From Amphibacillus sediminis NBRC 103570 (GTDB lineage: Bacteria; Bacillota; Bacilli; Bacillales; Amphibacillaceae): 64,000 bases of DNA. The first letter of the stretch is position 1. Each line of letters begins with the position of its first letter. Location of the stretch: positions 62,001-126,000 of the forward strand of contig NZ_BCQW01000003.1 in the NCBI RefSeq assembly GCF_001552275.1. Reading direction: 5' to 3'. The notes under the pieces were generated by a model that did not search any database, was not told the DNA's origin, and worked only from the letters and a program-made list of their open reading frames with translations. The position numbers were made by a program, and so were the translations under genes. Below are positions 18,361-27,038 of this stretch, piece by piece.

Positions 18361-19593
18361 TTAGTCTTTTGATCGTGCTAAATCATTTAAATGAAAGGCT
18401 TGATGCAAGGCATTTATGGCTGGAACTAAATCACTATCTTTAACTAATACCCAAATCGTGGTATGACTATCGGCTGATTGCAAGATCTGAATCCCAGCAT
18501 TGGTTAAACTCTCGACAATCTTGGCTGTCACGCCAGGGACACCTGTCATACCAGCTCCTACTAATGAAACCTTCGCACAGTGTGGAACAAACTTAGGCTG
18601 ATAACCCAATTCTAGCAATACCGTCTGCGCTTTTTCACTGTGTAATTCTGGGATAGTATAAATCACACCACTAGGAAATATATTGATAAAATCGACTGAT
18701 ATACCTGCTTCCGCCATCGCTTTAAAGACTTGGGCGTGTAGGACCTCAACCTGCTGATCTGATTCAATTTTGACTTGGGTAATATTTGACATATGAGCAA
18801 TACCCGTAATTAACCGATCCGGAATATCCTTGCCTTTACCTTGATCAGCTGAAGCTGTAACCAAGGTTCCGACATGTTCTTGAGCAGTTGAGCGAACCCG
18901 TAATGGGATCTTTGCCTGCATAGCGATCTCAACAGCACGTGGGTGAATAACTTTGGCACCTTGATAAGCTAAATTGCATATTTCATTATAAGTAACCACT
19001 TTGAGTGTACGGGCATCTTTTACCATGCGCGGATCTGCTGTCATGATTCCGTCAACATCAGTAAAAATATCGATAAATTTCGCATCTAAAGCCGCACCTA
19101 GTGCTGCTGCTGAAGTATCACTACCTCCTCTTCCTAGAGTCGTGATTTCTCCACTGTCTGTCTGGCCTTGAAAGCCAGCGACAACTACAACATCATTCAC
19201 TTCAAGCTCTTGCTTAATACGATCCGTCTCCATTGACTTAATTTTAGCTGATGTAAAATCAGCTGTTGTAACAAAACCAGCCTGTGCTCCAGTTAAAGCT
19301 GTGGCTTGAAGTCCTTCTGCCTTTAATTCATTTGAAAAAACAACAGCTGATATCATTTCACCACAAGAGAGTAATAGATCCACTTCACGCTTTGAATGAT
19401 AGCCATTCGGAAAGTCGATTAAGCTTAATAAAGAGTCTGTGGCATAGGGCTGTGGTGATCGTCCTATGGCAGAGACAACGGTCACCACTTTGTATCCTTC
19501 CCTTCGTGCAGCTTTAACATGCTTAATGGCTTGACTGCGGGTTTCTTTATTTTGAACAGAGGTTCCACCAAATTTTTGAATTAAAATCTCCAT
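18361..19593 (-). CDS. dapG: Aspartate kinase (DapG type)
   Basis: This 410-residue enzyme phosphorylates aspartate in the first step of the lysine/diaminopimelate/methionine/threonine pathway. The N-terminal IQKFGGTSV motif (residues 4-12) and TTLGRGGSDTSA nucleotide site (about 150) are intact. Two ACT-type regulatory segments occupy about 265-400. It follows asd by 15 bp. In sporulating bacilli this isozyme supplies diaminopimelate and dipicolinate. B. subtilis dapA, the usual next gene, is absent, and repeat R1 copy A occupies the space. Confidence 0.92.
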   Translation of the reverse strand: MEILIQKFGGTSVQNKETRSQAIKHVKAARREGYKVVTVVSAIGRSPQPYATDSLLSLIDFPNGYHSKREVDLLLSCGEMISAVVFSNELKAEGLQATALTGAQAGFVTTADFTSAKIKSMETDRIKQELEVNDVVVVAGFQGQTDSGEITTLGRGGSDTSAAALGAALDAKFIDIFTDVDGIMTADPRMVKDARTLKVVTYNEICNLAYQGAKVIHPRAVEIAMQAKIPLRVRSTAQEHVGTLVTASADQGKGKDIPDRLITGIAHMSNITQVKIESDQQVEVLHAQVFKAMAEAGISVDFINIFPSGVIYTIPELHSEKAQTVLLELGYQPKFVPHCAKVSLVGAGMTGVPGVTAKIVESLTNAGIQILQSADSHTTIWVLVKDSDLVPAINALHQAFHLNDLARSKD

Positions 19594-19608
19594 ACATCCA
19601 CCTCTAAT

Positions 19609-20658
19609 TTACTTGAGCCAATTTTGATTAATCAAAGATTCTGCAATTTGAACGGAGTTCCAGGCTGCCCCTTTTAATAAATTATCTGATACAATCCATA
19701 AATGAAAACCATTAGACTGGTCTAGATCCTTTCTGATTCGCCCAACAAAAACATCTGGTTTTCCAGCTGCATCAAGTGGAGTTGGATAAATTTGATTGGA
19801 TGGATCATCTACTAAGGTAACGCCAGGCGCTTGGATCAAGGTTTGTTGAATGGATCGAACTTCAGCTGCTTTGTCCTCTACTTCGATATAGACACTTTCG
19901 GCATGGGAAGTAAAGAATGGTAGCCGCACACAAGTTGCAGCCACAGCTAAGTCTTCAGCATGCATAATTTTTCTAGTTTCGTTAATCATCTTCATCTCTT
20001 CAAAGGTGTAGCCATTGTCTTGAAAGACATCGATTTGTGGCAGTGCATTAAAGGCAATCGGATAGTGCTTTGCCGCTCCTTTGACAGGGAGTAGCTTTGC
20101 GGTTAGGTCTTCACCATTTAAAAAGGCCTGGGCCTGATCCTTTAACTCCTCCACTGCAGCAGTCCCTGCACCCGAAACAGCTTGATAAGTCGAAACAATG
20201 ACTCGTTTTAAACCGAATTTGGCTTGAATTGGTTTAAGCGCGGCAACCATTTGGATGGTCGAACAATTTGGATTGGCAATAATCCCTTTATGCGCTTTGA
20301 TATCTTCTTCATTCACCTCTGGCACGACAAGAGGTACATCCTGATCCATACGAAATGCACTGGTGTTGTCGATCACAACAGCACCTCTCTTAACAGCTTC
20401 CTTAGCAAGGGATTTAGAGACAGATCCCCCAGCAGAAAATAACGCAATATCAATGCCTTCAAAGCTCTCAGGCTTTGCTTCTTCTAATGTATAATGAACA
20501 CCCTTAAAACTCATCTTCGTTCCTGCAGAACGACTAGATGAAAGTAATTTTAATTGTTTAATAGGAAAATCTCTTATTTCTAGTGTTTCTAGCATCTTCT
20601 GGCCAACTGCTCCTGTTGCACCAACAACGGCTACATTATAGCTTTTTACTTCCGACAT
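19609..20658 (-). CDS. asd: Aspartate-semialdehyde dehydrogenase
   Basis: This enzyme of about 349 residues reduces aspartyl phosphate to the semialdehyde, the branch point to diaminopimelate, dipicolinate and threonine. It has the NADP motif GATGAVGQ (13-20) and the catalytic Cys in ANPNCSTIQ at about residue 132. The start ATG 20658 (MSEVKSYNV) is supported by GGAGAGGGG seven to eight bases upstream. The longer frame from 20676 would include that site. It has its own gap of 115 bp after dpaB, so it may have a vegetative promoter independent of the sporulation one. Confidence 0.93.
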   Translation of the reverse strand: MSEVKSYNVAVVGATGAVGQKMLETLEIRDFPIKQLKLLSSSRSAGTKMSFKGVHYTLEEAKPESFEGIDIALFSAGGSVSKSLAKEAVKRGAVVIDNTSAFRMDQDVPLVVPEVNEEDIKAHKGIIANPNCSTIQMVAALKPIQAKFGLKRVIVSTYQAVSGAGTAAVEELKDQAQAFLNGEDLTAKLLPVKGAAKHYPIAFNALPQIDVFQDNGYTFEEMKMINETRKIMHAEDLAVAATCVRLPFFTSHAESVYIEVEDKAAEVRSIQQTLIQAPGVTLVDDPSNQIYPTPLDAAGKPDVFVGRIRKDLDQSNGFHLWIVSDNLLKGAAWNSVQIAESLINQNWLK

Positions 20659-20773
20659 AAAAAATCCCCTCTCCACAAGCTTAATAAAATTGTAATTACT
20701 ATTTTAACATATATTCTTATGGGGAAGGGAGTGATCGTTTAAATTTATTGATCATATTCTTATTATAAGCGCC

Positions 20774-21355
20774 TTAGTATGTCATAATGATGGGCTGATA
20801 CTGTTCATGCTGTAAAGCAGCTTTAACTGTATCTACTAAATACTCCATCTTGGCAACAAGCGAGTTGGGTTTGCTAAATGGTGCATCTTGACCAAATGGA
20901 ACGAAATAAATTCCTTTGGTGGCCATTAGGCGCATTAAATTAACACCGTTTAATCCTAAAGCATCATTAGTTGAAATCGCTAGTACTACAGGGGCTTGAT
21001 TGCGCATGGTTGCTTTTGTTGCCATTAGTACTGGGCTATCTGTGATCGCATTGGCTAGCTTGCTCAGTGAGTTACCGGTCAATGGAGCCACTACCATGCA
21101 ATCAAGTGGATTGGCTGGACCAAATCCTTCGGCTAGTTCGATTGAACGAACAGGACTATGGCCTGTTAATTCTTCTAAACGCTTCAGGTGATCTTCTGCA
21201 TCCCCGAAGCGGGTATCAACAGTCTGTACTGTATAGGATACAACTGGCTGAACGTCAGCTCCTTCTTTGACCAACTTTTCGATCATTGGAAAGACCTGAT
21301 CGTATGTGCAATGGGATCCTGTTATGCCAAAGCCTATCTTCTTATTTGTTAACAC
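20774..21355 (-). CDS. dpaB: Dipicolinate synthase subunit B
   Basis: This 193-residue flavoprotein-like subunit of dipicolinate synthase has the opening KIGFGITGSHCTYDQVFP and the central MVVAPLTGNSLSKLANAITD typical of SpoVFB. With DpaA it makes dipicolinic acid in the mother cell for spore core dehydration. The start appears to be GTG 21355. It follows dpaA by 19 bp, as in B. subtilis. Presence of both subunits strongly implies endospore formation. Confidence 0.93.
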   Translation of the reverse strand: MLTNKKIGFGITGSHCTYDQVFPMIEKLVKEGADVQPVVSYTVQTVDTRFGDAEDHLKRLEELTGHSPVRSIELAEGFGPANPLDCMVVAPLTGNSLSKLANAITDSPVLMATKATMRNQAPVVLAISTNDALGLNGVNLMRLMATKGIYFVPFGQDAPFSKPNSLVAKMEYLVDTVKAALQHEQYQPIIMTY

Positions 21356-21374
21356 GAGGCTGCCGACCTACTTT

Positions 21375-22256
21375 CTATTTAGAGTCGTTGATCAATTGAT
21401 CAATAACTTTGGCCAATATTTCCCCAGCCGTTTTAGGTGCAACACGTGCTGGTAAACCTAACGCATGAATACTGGTTAATCCTCGCTGATTAGCATATTC
21501 AAAATCTATTCCACCAGGCTTTGAGGCCAAATCAATTAGTAATGCATCTGTTTTCAATGTATTAATCTCGTTTTTATCAACAACTAGAACGGGTATGGTA
21601 TTAATCAAGAGATCACACTTTTCAGTATATGCTGTAAGCTGATCGAGGTGAAATCCAGTAAAGCCAAGGGTCGAAGCTCTGGCGATGTCGCTTGCTTTAC
21701 GGACACCAACGGCTACTTCCGCTCCCAATTTAGCAAACTTATCCGCAACGGTTAAACCGACTCTACCTAATCCAAGTACAATCACATTAGCATCATGCAA
21801 GGTGATTTTCATATGCTGAATGGCTAACATGATTGCTCCCTCAGCAGTTGGGATTGCATTATATATCGCTACATCATCACGTTCCATAAGCGGAATAAGC
21901 TTAATGTTGTGACACTTTACTACCTTATCTAAATATGGTGTTGATATGCCTGTAAAAACAAAACAATGGTTAGGTAGTCTACTGAACCAATCTTCTGGAA
22001 TTGTTACGACTTGGTTGGAAAAAACAGCACTAATCTCCCCATTAACATTTACACCAGTAATGGGTAAGATCACTGCATCCAATTGACTTGGTTCCACTTG
22101 ATTAAGGTCGACGGCACTCACCCCAAAATAGCCGGGATCTAATTGATCATAGCCAACTAAATTAATTTTTAGCGTTTCTTGACAAGCAAGTTTTTTGATT
22201 AATTCCAAATAGCGAGCATCACCGCCGATAACGGCAATCTGCTTTATTTCACCCAT
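21375..22256 (-). CDS. dpaA: Dipicolinate synthase subunit A
   Basis: This dehydrogenase-like subunit of about 293 residues has the N-terminal IAVIGGDARYLELI, the central Rossmann motif VLGLGRVGLTVADKFA (about 160) and the C-terminal LPARVAPKTAGEILAKV characteristic of SpoVFA. ATG 22256 (MGEIKQIAV) is preferred, with GGAAGTG eight bases before it; the frame also runs back to a TTG at 22283. A sigma-K-like promoter lies about 60-85 bp upstream. It acts with DpaB to convert dihydrodipicolinate-pathway product to DPA. Confidence 0.92.
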   Translation of the reverse strand: MGEIKQIAVIGGDARYLELIKKLACQETLKINLVGYDQLDPGYFGVSAVDLNQVEPSQLDAVILPITGVNVNGEISAVFSNQVVTIPEDWFSRLPNHCFVFTGISTPYLDKVVKCHNIKLIPLMERDDVAIYNAIPTAEGAIMLAIQHMKITLHDANVIVLGLGRVGLTVADKFAKLGAEVAVGVRKASDIARASTLGFTGFHLDQLTAYTEKCDLLINTIPVLVVDKNEINTLKTDALLIDLASKPGGIDFEYANQRGLTSIHALGLPARVAPKTAGEILAKVIDQLINDSK

Positions 22257-22609
22257 TACCTTATCACTTCCATTTCTAATCAAAATTGCTGGTTATGCAC
22301 TATACTCTCTCTTTATCTTATGCCAGCGGCTTTTCACAGTGCAAATGATTAATGAAATAGGTGATTAACATAAGCATGTTAACCAACACAACATTACGAC
22401 AAGATTAATAACAATAGATTGTAAAGCGTAGATTAGTTTTGGATCAAAGTTATTTCTAGACATAGGTTTTTTTCAATTAAGGCAACCTGAATGGTTACGT
22501 TACCGGTGAAAATCCCATACTTATCAACTCAATGTCCTGAATAATTAACTTAAAAGAGATAACATGTTATCAAGAATTTTTCACTAATGCTAATCCAATA
22601 ATAAGAAAA
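22257..22609. other. Intergenic region upstream of dpaA
   Basis: Apart from the sigma-K-like promoter (22314-22342) no coding sequence is recognised. The rest is AT-rich and featureless, and ends at the ymxH terminator. Confidence 0.5.
22314..22342 (-). promoter_or_regulatory. Sigma-K-type promoter of dpaAB
   Basis: On the minus strand GCAC (−35) is followed after exactly 16 bases by CATAAGATA, a full match to the CATAnnnTA −10 of mother-cell sigma K. Predicted transcription starts about 50 bases before the dpaA ATG. B. subtilis spoVF is a known sigma-K target, so motif and gene agree. Confidence 0.75.
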
Positions 22610-22644
22610 CCTAATCACAACACCAAAATGGTGTCGAGATTAGG
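22610..22644 (-). terminator. Terminator after ymxH
   Basis: A two-part stem (CCTAATC with GATTAGG, and ACACC with GGTGT) is followed on the minus strand by TTTTCTTATT. It starts 5 bp past the ymxH stop. Confidence 0.85.
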
Positions 22645-22649
22645 AATGA

Positions 22650-22886
22650 TTAATCTGTGCGGTTTACAATAATCGTGTCTTGGCCGATCTTTTTTATTTG
22701 TTGCCAGTTAATCTTTGTCGCACCTTGATCACGTTTCATACCAAACATACGGTAGCTCGGAATAATAAAGGCGTTAATCTGTCCCGTTTTTGGATCAAGT
22801 TCTATATCCGTCTGACCAAGTAACCCTAACCGTGAGCCATCCTGCAAATTCACGATTTCTTTACTACTTAAATCACGATAACGCAT
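22650..22886 (-). CDS. ymxH: YlmC/YmxH-family sporulation protein (PRC-barrel)
   Basis: This 78-residue protein of the YlmC/YmxH family has the opening MRYRDLSSKEIVNL and the LGLLGQTDIELDPKTGQI stretch of a PRC-barrel-like fold. Its position between pnp and dpaA matches B. subtilis ymxH. The start ATG 22886 is set by AGGGAGGG upstream. It is associated with sporulation by family; the biochemical role is unknown. In B. subtilis ylxY and mlpA lie between pnp and ymxH; here that space holds repeats and an insertion-sequence remnant. Confidence 0.82.
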   Translation of the reverse strand: MRYRDLSSKEIVNLQDGSRLGLLGQTDIELDPKTGQINAFIIPSYRMFGMKRDQGATKINWQQIKKIGQDTIIVNRTD

Positions 22887-23143
22887 GTACTTCCCTCCCT
22901 CATTGTATGATATGAAAGACATAAGCAAAAAAGAAGTTGAAGTCGTATGCTTAAAATAAGTTGATAATCCATCAATTTTGTATATTTAAAATTGACATGT
23001 TACTTACTGGCTGTTGAATCTCCCACTTAGACATGACGTGTTCCCTTATTTCTGGCTCTCTGTCAAATGTGGTGGTGCGAATTTCACTCCACCATCGCTT
23101 TTGTTAAAAGGCTTTATACACAAATAGTGATTATGCATAGACC

Positions 23144-23258
23144 GCAGAGGGAAATATACTCGCTTTCCGCGGACGAACGCCCGAGCCTCCTCGCAAAGCC
23201 CCGCTGTGGGGTCTCGGATCGCCCGTTTTTCCGCAGGAGTCTCGCATATTTCCTCTGC
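23144..23258. repeat. Palindromic GC-rich Bacillaceae repeat nested in the IS remnant
   Basis: This segment of about 115 bp is bounded by GCAGAGGGAAATAT and ATATTTCCTCTGC and contains CTCGCTTTCCGCGG, CGCAAAGCCCCGCTGTGGGG and CCGCAGGAGTCTCGC. It is much richer in G+C than its surroundings. I recall the TTTCCGCGG...GCAGGAGTCTCGC pattern as a common dispersed repeat in Bacillus genomes. It lies between the transposase stop and the left inverted repeat, so it may be part of the original element or a later MITE-like insertion. Confidence 0.65.
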
Positions 23259-23293
23259 TAAGTTCCTTTATGCCAAAGCTTACTAACCTCTTG

Positions 23294-23746
23294 TCACCAC
23301 AATATTTTCTTTTTCAATCGTTCAAAATCTTTAATACCATATGACATACGCTTTGTCACTTTGATTGTATTATTGACACCTTCAATTTATCCATTGTTAA
23401 AAGGATACATAAATGACTGTAGAATCTCCTGTTTCCAACGTTGAAATGTTCTCCTTACTTTATGAAAAGACTCCATATTAGAAGCCTTCATAGCCAATAG
23501 ACATTCTTCTAATCCTTGCGTAGCAGTCTTTTCATTACTCTCTTTAAACCATTAATCGAGCTTATTTTTTAGTTCATATGCTTCTTGTAATCGAGGATGT
23601 ATTTTTACTAATTGGTTTACTTTTTCTCGCTCTTCATCTGAGAATTTATAGATGGATTTCCAAAGTAATTTCTTGCTTCTTTTCATGTGTATTCTTTCTT
23701 TTTTCTCCATATTTCGTTGTACTTCACGTCTTACTTCATCTAACTG
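23294..23746 (-). pseudogene. ISL3-family transposase, C-terminal fragment with stops
   Basis: A 151-codon frame on the minus strand reads through two stop codons (in LD*WFKES and FNNG*IEGVNN). The second interrupts the well-known ISL3 motif FNNGxIEGxNNxxKxxKRxxYG, continuing to TKRMSYGIKDFERLKKKIL. The start and the N-terminal portion, including the zinc-finger and first catalytic residues, are deleted. It is non-functional. Confidence 0.88.
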
Positions 23747-23891
23747 TTATAACGGAGGGCACCACCACATTTAGTATAGAGCCTTATTTCTTGAAGTGGG
23801 AGGCTTTCAAAAGCCCTTCGATGGGGCGAGTAATCGCAGCCCCAGCCAGTTACACTGCGATAAATGGGGGATCACAATTTCAAAAAACAAA

Positions 23892-23932
23892 AAACAGGTG
23901 AAGAAAAACAATTCGTTTTTCTTCACCTGTTT
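23892..23932 (-). terminator. Terminator after pnp
   Basis: A long stem AAACAGGTGAAGAAAAA/TTTTTCTTCACCTGTTT with a six-base loop is followed on the minus strand by TTTTGTTTTTTG. It lies about 30 bp past the pnp stop. Confidence 0.88.
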
Positions 23933-23962
23933 GATTTAGGAATTGACTGCTCATTGTTTAAG

Positions 23963-26077
23963 CTATGATTTGTCTTTCTGTTTCTCTTGTTCATCTAATA
24001 GAACGGCTTTTCTAGATAAATTGATTCGACCTTGTCGATCAATTTCTTTAACTTTTACCATGACTTGATCGCCGATTTTAACCACATCTTCAACTTTATT
24101 CGTACGTTCAATCGCTAGCTCTGAAATATGAATTAACCCTTCTTTACCTTTAAATAACTCAGCAAATGCACCGAATTTCTCAATACGCTTGATCGTAGCT
24201 AAATACATCTCACCAGCCTGAACTTCACGCACAATATCTTCAATGATCTGTTTAGCCTTTTGGTTCATTTCATTATCTGTTGAGGAAATAAACACTTTTC
24301 CATCTTGTTCAATATCAATTTTAACCCCAGTTTCTTCGATGATTTTATTAATCTGTTTACCACTTGGACCAATCACATCACGAATTTTATCCGGATTAAT
24401 GCTTAATGTTAAAATCTTTGGTGCATATTCTGATAATGTTTCATTTGGCTCAGCAATGACTTCAGCCATATGCTGCAGAATATGCATACGCCCTATACGT
24501 GCTTGCTGTAGGGCCTCTTCTAATATTTCACGAGATAGACCTTCAATTTTAATATCCATTTGTAAAGCAGTTACACCTTTTTCAGTTCCTGCTACTTTAA
24601 AGTCCATATCACCAAGAAAATCTTCCATACCTTGAATATCACTTAAAACGGTATAGTCTGAACCATCTTTAACCAATCCCATTGCGATACCAGCTACAGG
24701 AGCTTTAATTGGAACGCCTGCATCCATCATAGCTAGAGTCGAGGCACAAATACTAGCTTGTGACGTTGAACCATTTGATTCCAGTACTTCCGAAACCAAG
24801 CGGATGGTATACGGGAACTCATCCTCTGTAGGAATGACTTTTTCTAAGGCTCGCTCTCCTAAAGCACCATGCCCAATTTCACGACGGCCAGGTCCACGTA
24901 TTGGTCCTGTCTCTCCTACACTAAAGGAAGGGAAATTATAGTGATGCATAAACCGTTTAGACTCTTCTAAATCTAAACCATCAAGGATTTGGACATCACC
25001 TAATGCACCAAGCGTACAAACACTCAGAGCTTGAGTTTGTCCACGTGTAAATAATCCTGAACCATGAGTACGTGGTAAAAGGCTAACTCGAGAGGTTAAA
25101 GGTCGAATTTCTTCTGGTTTCCGACCATCTGGACGGATTTTCTCTTTCGTAATCAAACGACGAACCTCATCCTTTACCATCTTATCAAGAATATCTTTTA
25201 CTTGAGCAATAGTTGCTTCGTCAGCTTCTTGTTCTTCGTATGTGACGACAATTTCTTGCTTAACAGCATCAATCGCTTCTTCTCTAGCATGTTTTTCAAC
25301 GACTTGAATCGCTTCAATAAGCTTTTGCTTTGCTGATTGTTCAAGTTCTGAAGCTAAATCTTTATTTAACTGGTAAAGATTAACTTCCATCTTTTCTATT
25401 CCTACCGTTGCGTAAATTTCCTCTTGAAACGCGACTAATCGCTTAATTTCTTCATGTCCAAACATGATTGCTTCAAGCATGACATCTTCTGAAACCTCAT
25501 TTGCACCGGCTTCTACCATGTTAATGGCGTCTTTCGTACCAGCAACCGTCAAGTCGATATCACTTTTTTCCCGCTGTTCAGTTGTCGGATTGATAATAAA
25601 CTCTCCATCGACACGACCTACAATAACACCTGCAATTGGACCACCAAATGGAATATCTGATACACCTAATGCGATTGAGCTACCAATCATAGCCGCAATC
25701 TCTGATGGAGCATTCTGATCAACACTCATCACCATACTAATGACTTGCACATCATTACGGAACCCATCAGGGAAAAGTGGACGGATAGGTCGATCAATTA
25801 AACGTGAGGTTAGAACAGCTTTTTCACTTGGACGTCCTTCACGTTTAATAAAACCTCCAGGAATCTTACCTACAGCATAAAGCCGTTCCTCGTAGTTAAC
25901 CGTTAGTGGAAAAAATGGTAAATCCTTCGGTTCTTTTGAACCTGTTGCAGTTGCTAAAACGGAGGTATCACCATAGTGAACCATACATGCTCCGTTTGCT
26001 TGCTTTGCTAGCTCACCAACTTCAACAACAAAGGGCTTACCGGAAATTTCAGTTTTAAATACATGTTTATTTACCAT
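23963..26077 (-). CDS. pnp: Polyribonucleotide nucleotidyltransferase (PNPase)
   Basis: This 704-residue 3'-5' phosphorolytic exoribonuclease of the RNA degradosome has two RNase PH-like domains (about 10-230 and 310-550). They are followed by a KH domain (about 555-615, with [18 protein letters not shown]) and an S1 domain (about 620-690, [22 protein letters not shown]). The length is usual and nothing is missing. It is preceded by a 568-bp gap after rpsO that contains a long hairpin, and it is monocistronic with a strong terminator. Confidence 0.95.
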   Translation of the reverse strand: MVNKHVFKTEISGKPFVVEVGELAKQANGACMVHYGDTSVLATATGSKEPKDLPFFPLTVNYEERLYAVGKIPGGFIKREGRPSEKAVLTSRLIDRPIRPLFPDGFRNDVQVISMVMSVDQNAPSEIAAMIGSSIALGVSDIPFGGPIAGVIVGRVDGEFIINPTTEQREKSDIDLTVAGTKDAINMVEAGANEVSEDVMLEAIMFGHEEIKRLVAFQEEIYATVGIEKMEVNLYQLNKDLASELEQSAKQKLIEAIQVVEKHAREEAIDAVKQEIVVTYEEQEADEATIAQVKDILDKMVKDEVRRLITKEKIRPDGRKPEEIRPLTSRVSLLPRTHGSGLFTRGQTQALSVCTLGALGDVQILDGLDLEESKRFMHHYNFPSFSVGETGPIRGPGRREIGHGALGERALEKVIPTEDEFPYTIRLVSEVLESNGSTSQASICASTLAMMDAGVPIKAPVAGIAMGLVKDGSDYTVLSDIQGMEDFLGDMDFKVAGTEKGVTALQMDIKIEGLSREILEEALQQARIGRMHILQHMAEVIAEPNETLSEYAPKILTLSINPDKIRDVIGPSGKQINKIIEETGVKIDIEQDGKVFISSTDNEMNQKAKQIIEDIVREVQAGEMYLATIKRIEKFGAFAELFKGKEGLIHISELAIERTNKVEDVVKIGDQVMVKVKEIDRQGRINLSRKAVLLDEQEKQKDKS

Positions 26078-26516
26078 ACTTTTGAATTACCCCTCTCTTA
26101 TGTGTGAATAACAAGCACACTTAAGCAAAAGCATCTAGACTATCGTAAAAGATGGTGAGGGCTGTCCAGCATATCCCGTTGCATCATATTATTATCTTGC
26201 TCCATCCTGATCAAAACATTAAATAAAAAATGATTTAATGCTTAGATCAGAATCGAGCGCAAGGATATAATGGCTGTTTAGATGCCCCTCGGCCGTTTAC
26301 TCATGCTTGAGCTTAAGCTTAGCTCTCTCACTTTAAAATGCTAAAAACAGCCTTTTTACAGGTTGTTCAATATATCACCGAATAATTGCAGTGCATCTCC
26401 TAGAGTTTTTCTGCTGCCCATGCTCTAATCGCATACATCTTGCCACTCAAAACGGAGCCACTTAATTTGCTTCTAATCAGGCTTTTTGAACACTAATTTA
26501 GTAAAGAAGCTGATAA
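26078..26516. other. Leader and gap upstream of pnp
   Basis: No gene or known RNA is recognised. AACAACCTGTAAAAAGGCTGTTTTT on the minus strand (around 26340-26372) is a weak hairpin followed by T residues. The stretch probably contains the pnp promoter and a long 5' leader. Confidence 0.45.
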
Positions 26517-26567
26517 CATTTCAGTGAGGAAAACGTCAACTGTTATTGACGCTTTCATCACTGAAAT
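26517..26567 (-). other. Long hairpin in the rpsO-pnp intergenic region
   Basis: A 22-bp inverted repeat with one mismatch and one G-U pair (ATTTCAGTGA...CGTCAA against TTGACG...TCACTGAAAT) encloses a six-base loop. No T-run follows, so it is not a terminator. It could be a double-strand-specific RNase site upstream of pnp or a small inverted-repeat element. Confidence 0.6.
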
Positions 26568-26612
26568 CAAGTCATTTTAACGCGAATTAGTTGAAATGAA
26601 ATTAATATACAG

Positions 26613-26639
26613 AAAAAGCGGGAACATATCCCGCTTTTT
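26613..26639 (-). terminator. Terminator after rpsO
   Basis: AAAAAGCGGGA pairs with the matching right arm ending CCCGCTTTTT around a short loop, with a T-rich tail on the minus strand. It lies 6 bp past the rpsO stop. Confidence 0.88.
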
Positions 26640-26645
26640 AGTGCA

Positions 26646-26915
26646 TTATCGACGTAAGCCAAGCTTTTCGATCAGCTGACGGTAACGCGTAACGTCTTTA
26701 TTACGTAAATACGTTAATAAATTACGACGCTTTCCAACCATTTTTAATAAACCACGACGAGAATGATGATCCTTTTTGTGGACACGCAAGTGATCATTTA
26801 AGCTCGTGATTTCCTCAGTTAGGACAGCGATTTGAACCTCTGGAGATCCAGTATCGTTCTCATGTGTTTTGAATTCATTAATGATTTCATTTTTACGTTC
26901 TTGTGTGATTGCCAT
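26646..26915 (-). CDS. rpsO: 30S ribosomal protein S15
   Basis: This 89-residue ribosomal protein has the signature helix [26 protein letters not shown] in its middle; it binds the 16S rRNA central domain. ATG 26915 (MAITQERK) follows AGGAGGTG by six bases and gives the universal length; the frame extends three codons further upstream without reason. The 114-nt gap behind ribF probably contains its promoter and leader. Leader autoregulation by S15 is known in Geobacillus but is not demonstrated here. Confidence 0.95.
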   Translation of the reverse strand: MAITQERKNEIINEFKTHENDTGSPEVQIAVLTEEITSLNDHLRVHKKDHHSRRGLLKMVGKRRNLLTYLRNKDVTRYRQLIEKLGLRR

Positions 26916-27038
26916 CCTTTTCACCTCCTAATAATACGAATTAAAACCCCAATCCCCTAGCAAGCGTTGGAGAAGCGCTTTGCCAAGTGGATGGTTTCCG
27001 TTAATTAGATTAACGCTTTTTTGAATAAAATGCAAGTC

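Larger units (their letters stand above)
23054..23783 (-). mobile_element. ISL3-family insertion sequence remnant
   Basis: This 730-bp element has imperfect terminal inverted repeats: GGCTCTC...AAATGTGGTGGTGC on the left and its complement GCACCACCACATTTAG...AGAGCC on the right. Flanking 8-bp direct repeats TTATTTCT lie at 23046-23053 and 23784-23791. The GGCTCT ends and 8-bp duplication are ISL3-family hallmarks. It carries the C-terminal part of a transposase with two in-frame stops, so it is internally deleted and inactive. A full-length member would be nearly twice as long. Confidence 0.9.
22999..23870 (-). repeat. Structured repeat R1, copy B, split by an ISL3-type remnant
   Basis: The two halves of an R1 copy lie at 22999-23053 (GTTACTTACTGGCTGTTG...CTTATTTCT) and 23784-23870 (TTATTTCTTGAAGTGGGAG...CACTGCGATAA). 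Joined at the duplicated TTATTTCT they restore the same order as copies A and C. The distal part (the CGGGCC and terminal hairpin portion) is missing on the left. Confidence 0.85.

Noticed and set aside
18361-20773. Lysine riboswitch in the asd-dapG region
   Set aside because: The leaders are too short (15 and 115 bp) to hold the large lysine aptamer, and its motifs are absent.
23054-23783. Functional insertion sequence
   Set aside because: The transposase lacks its N-terminal part and has two stops, so it cannot be active on its own.
27000-27026. Hairpin CGTTAAT/ATTAACG followed by CTTTTTTG on the plus strand
   Set aside because: It has the form of a plus-strand terminator, but no plus-strand gene leads into it; on the minus strand it lacks a T-tail.
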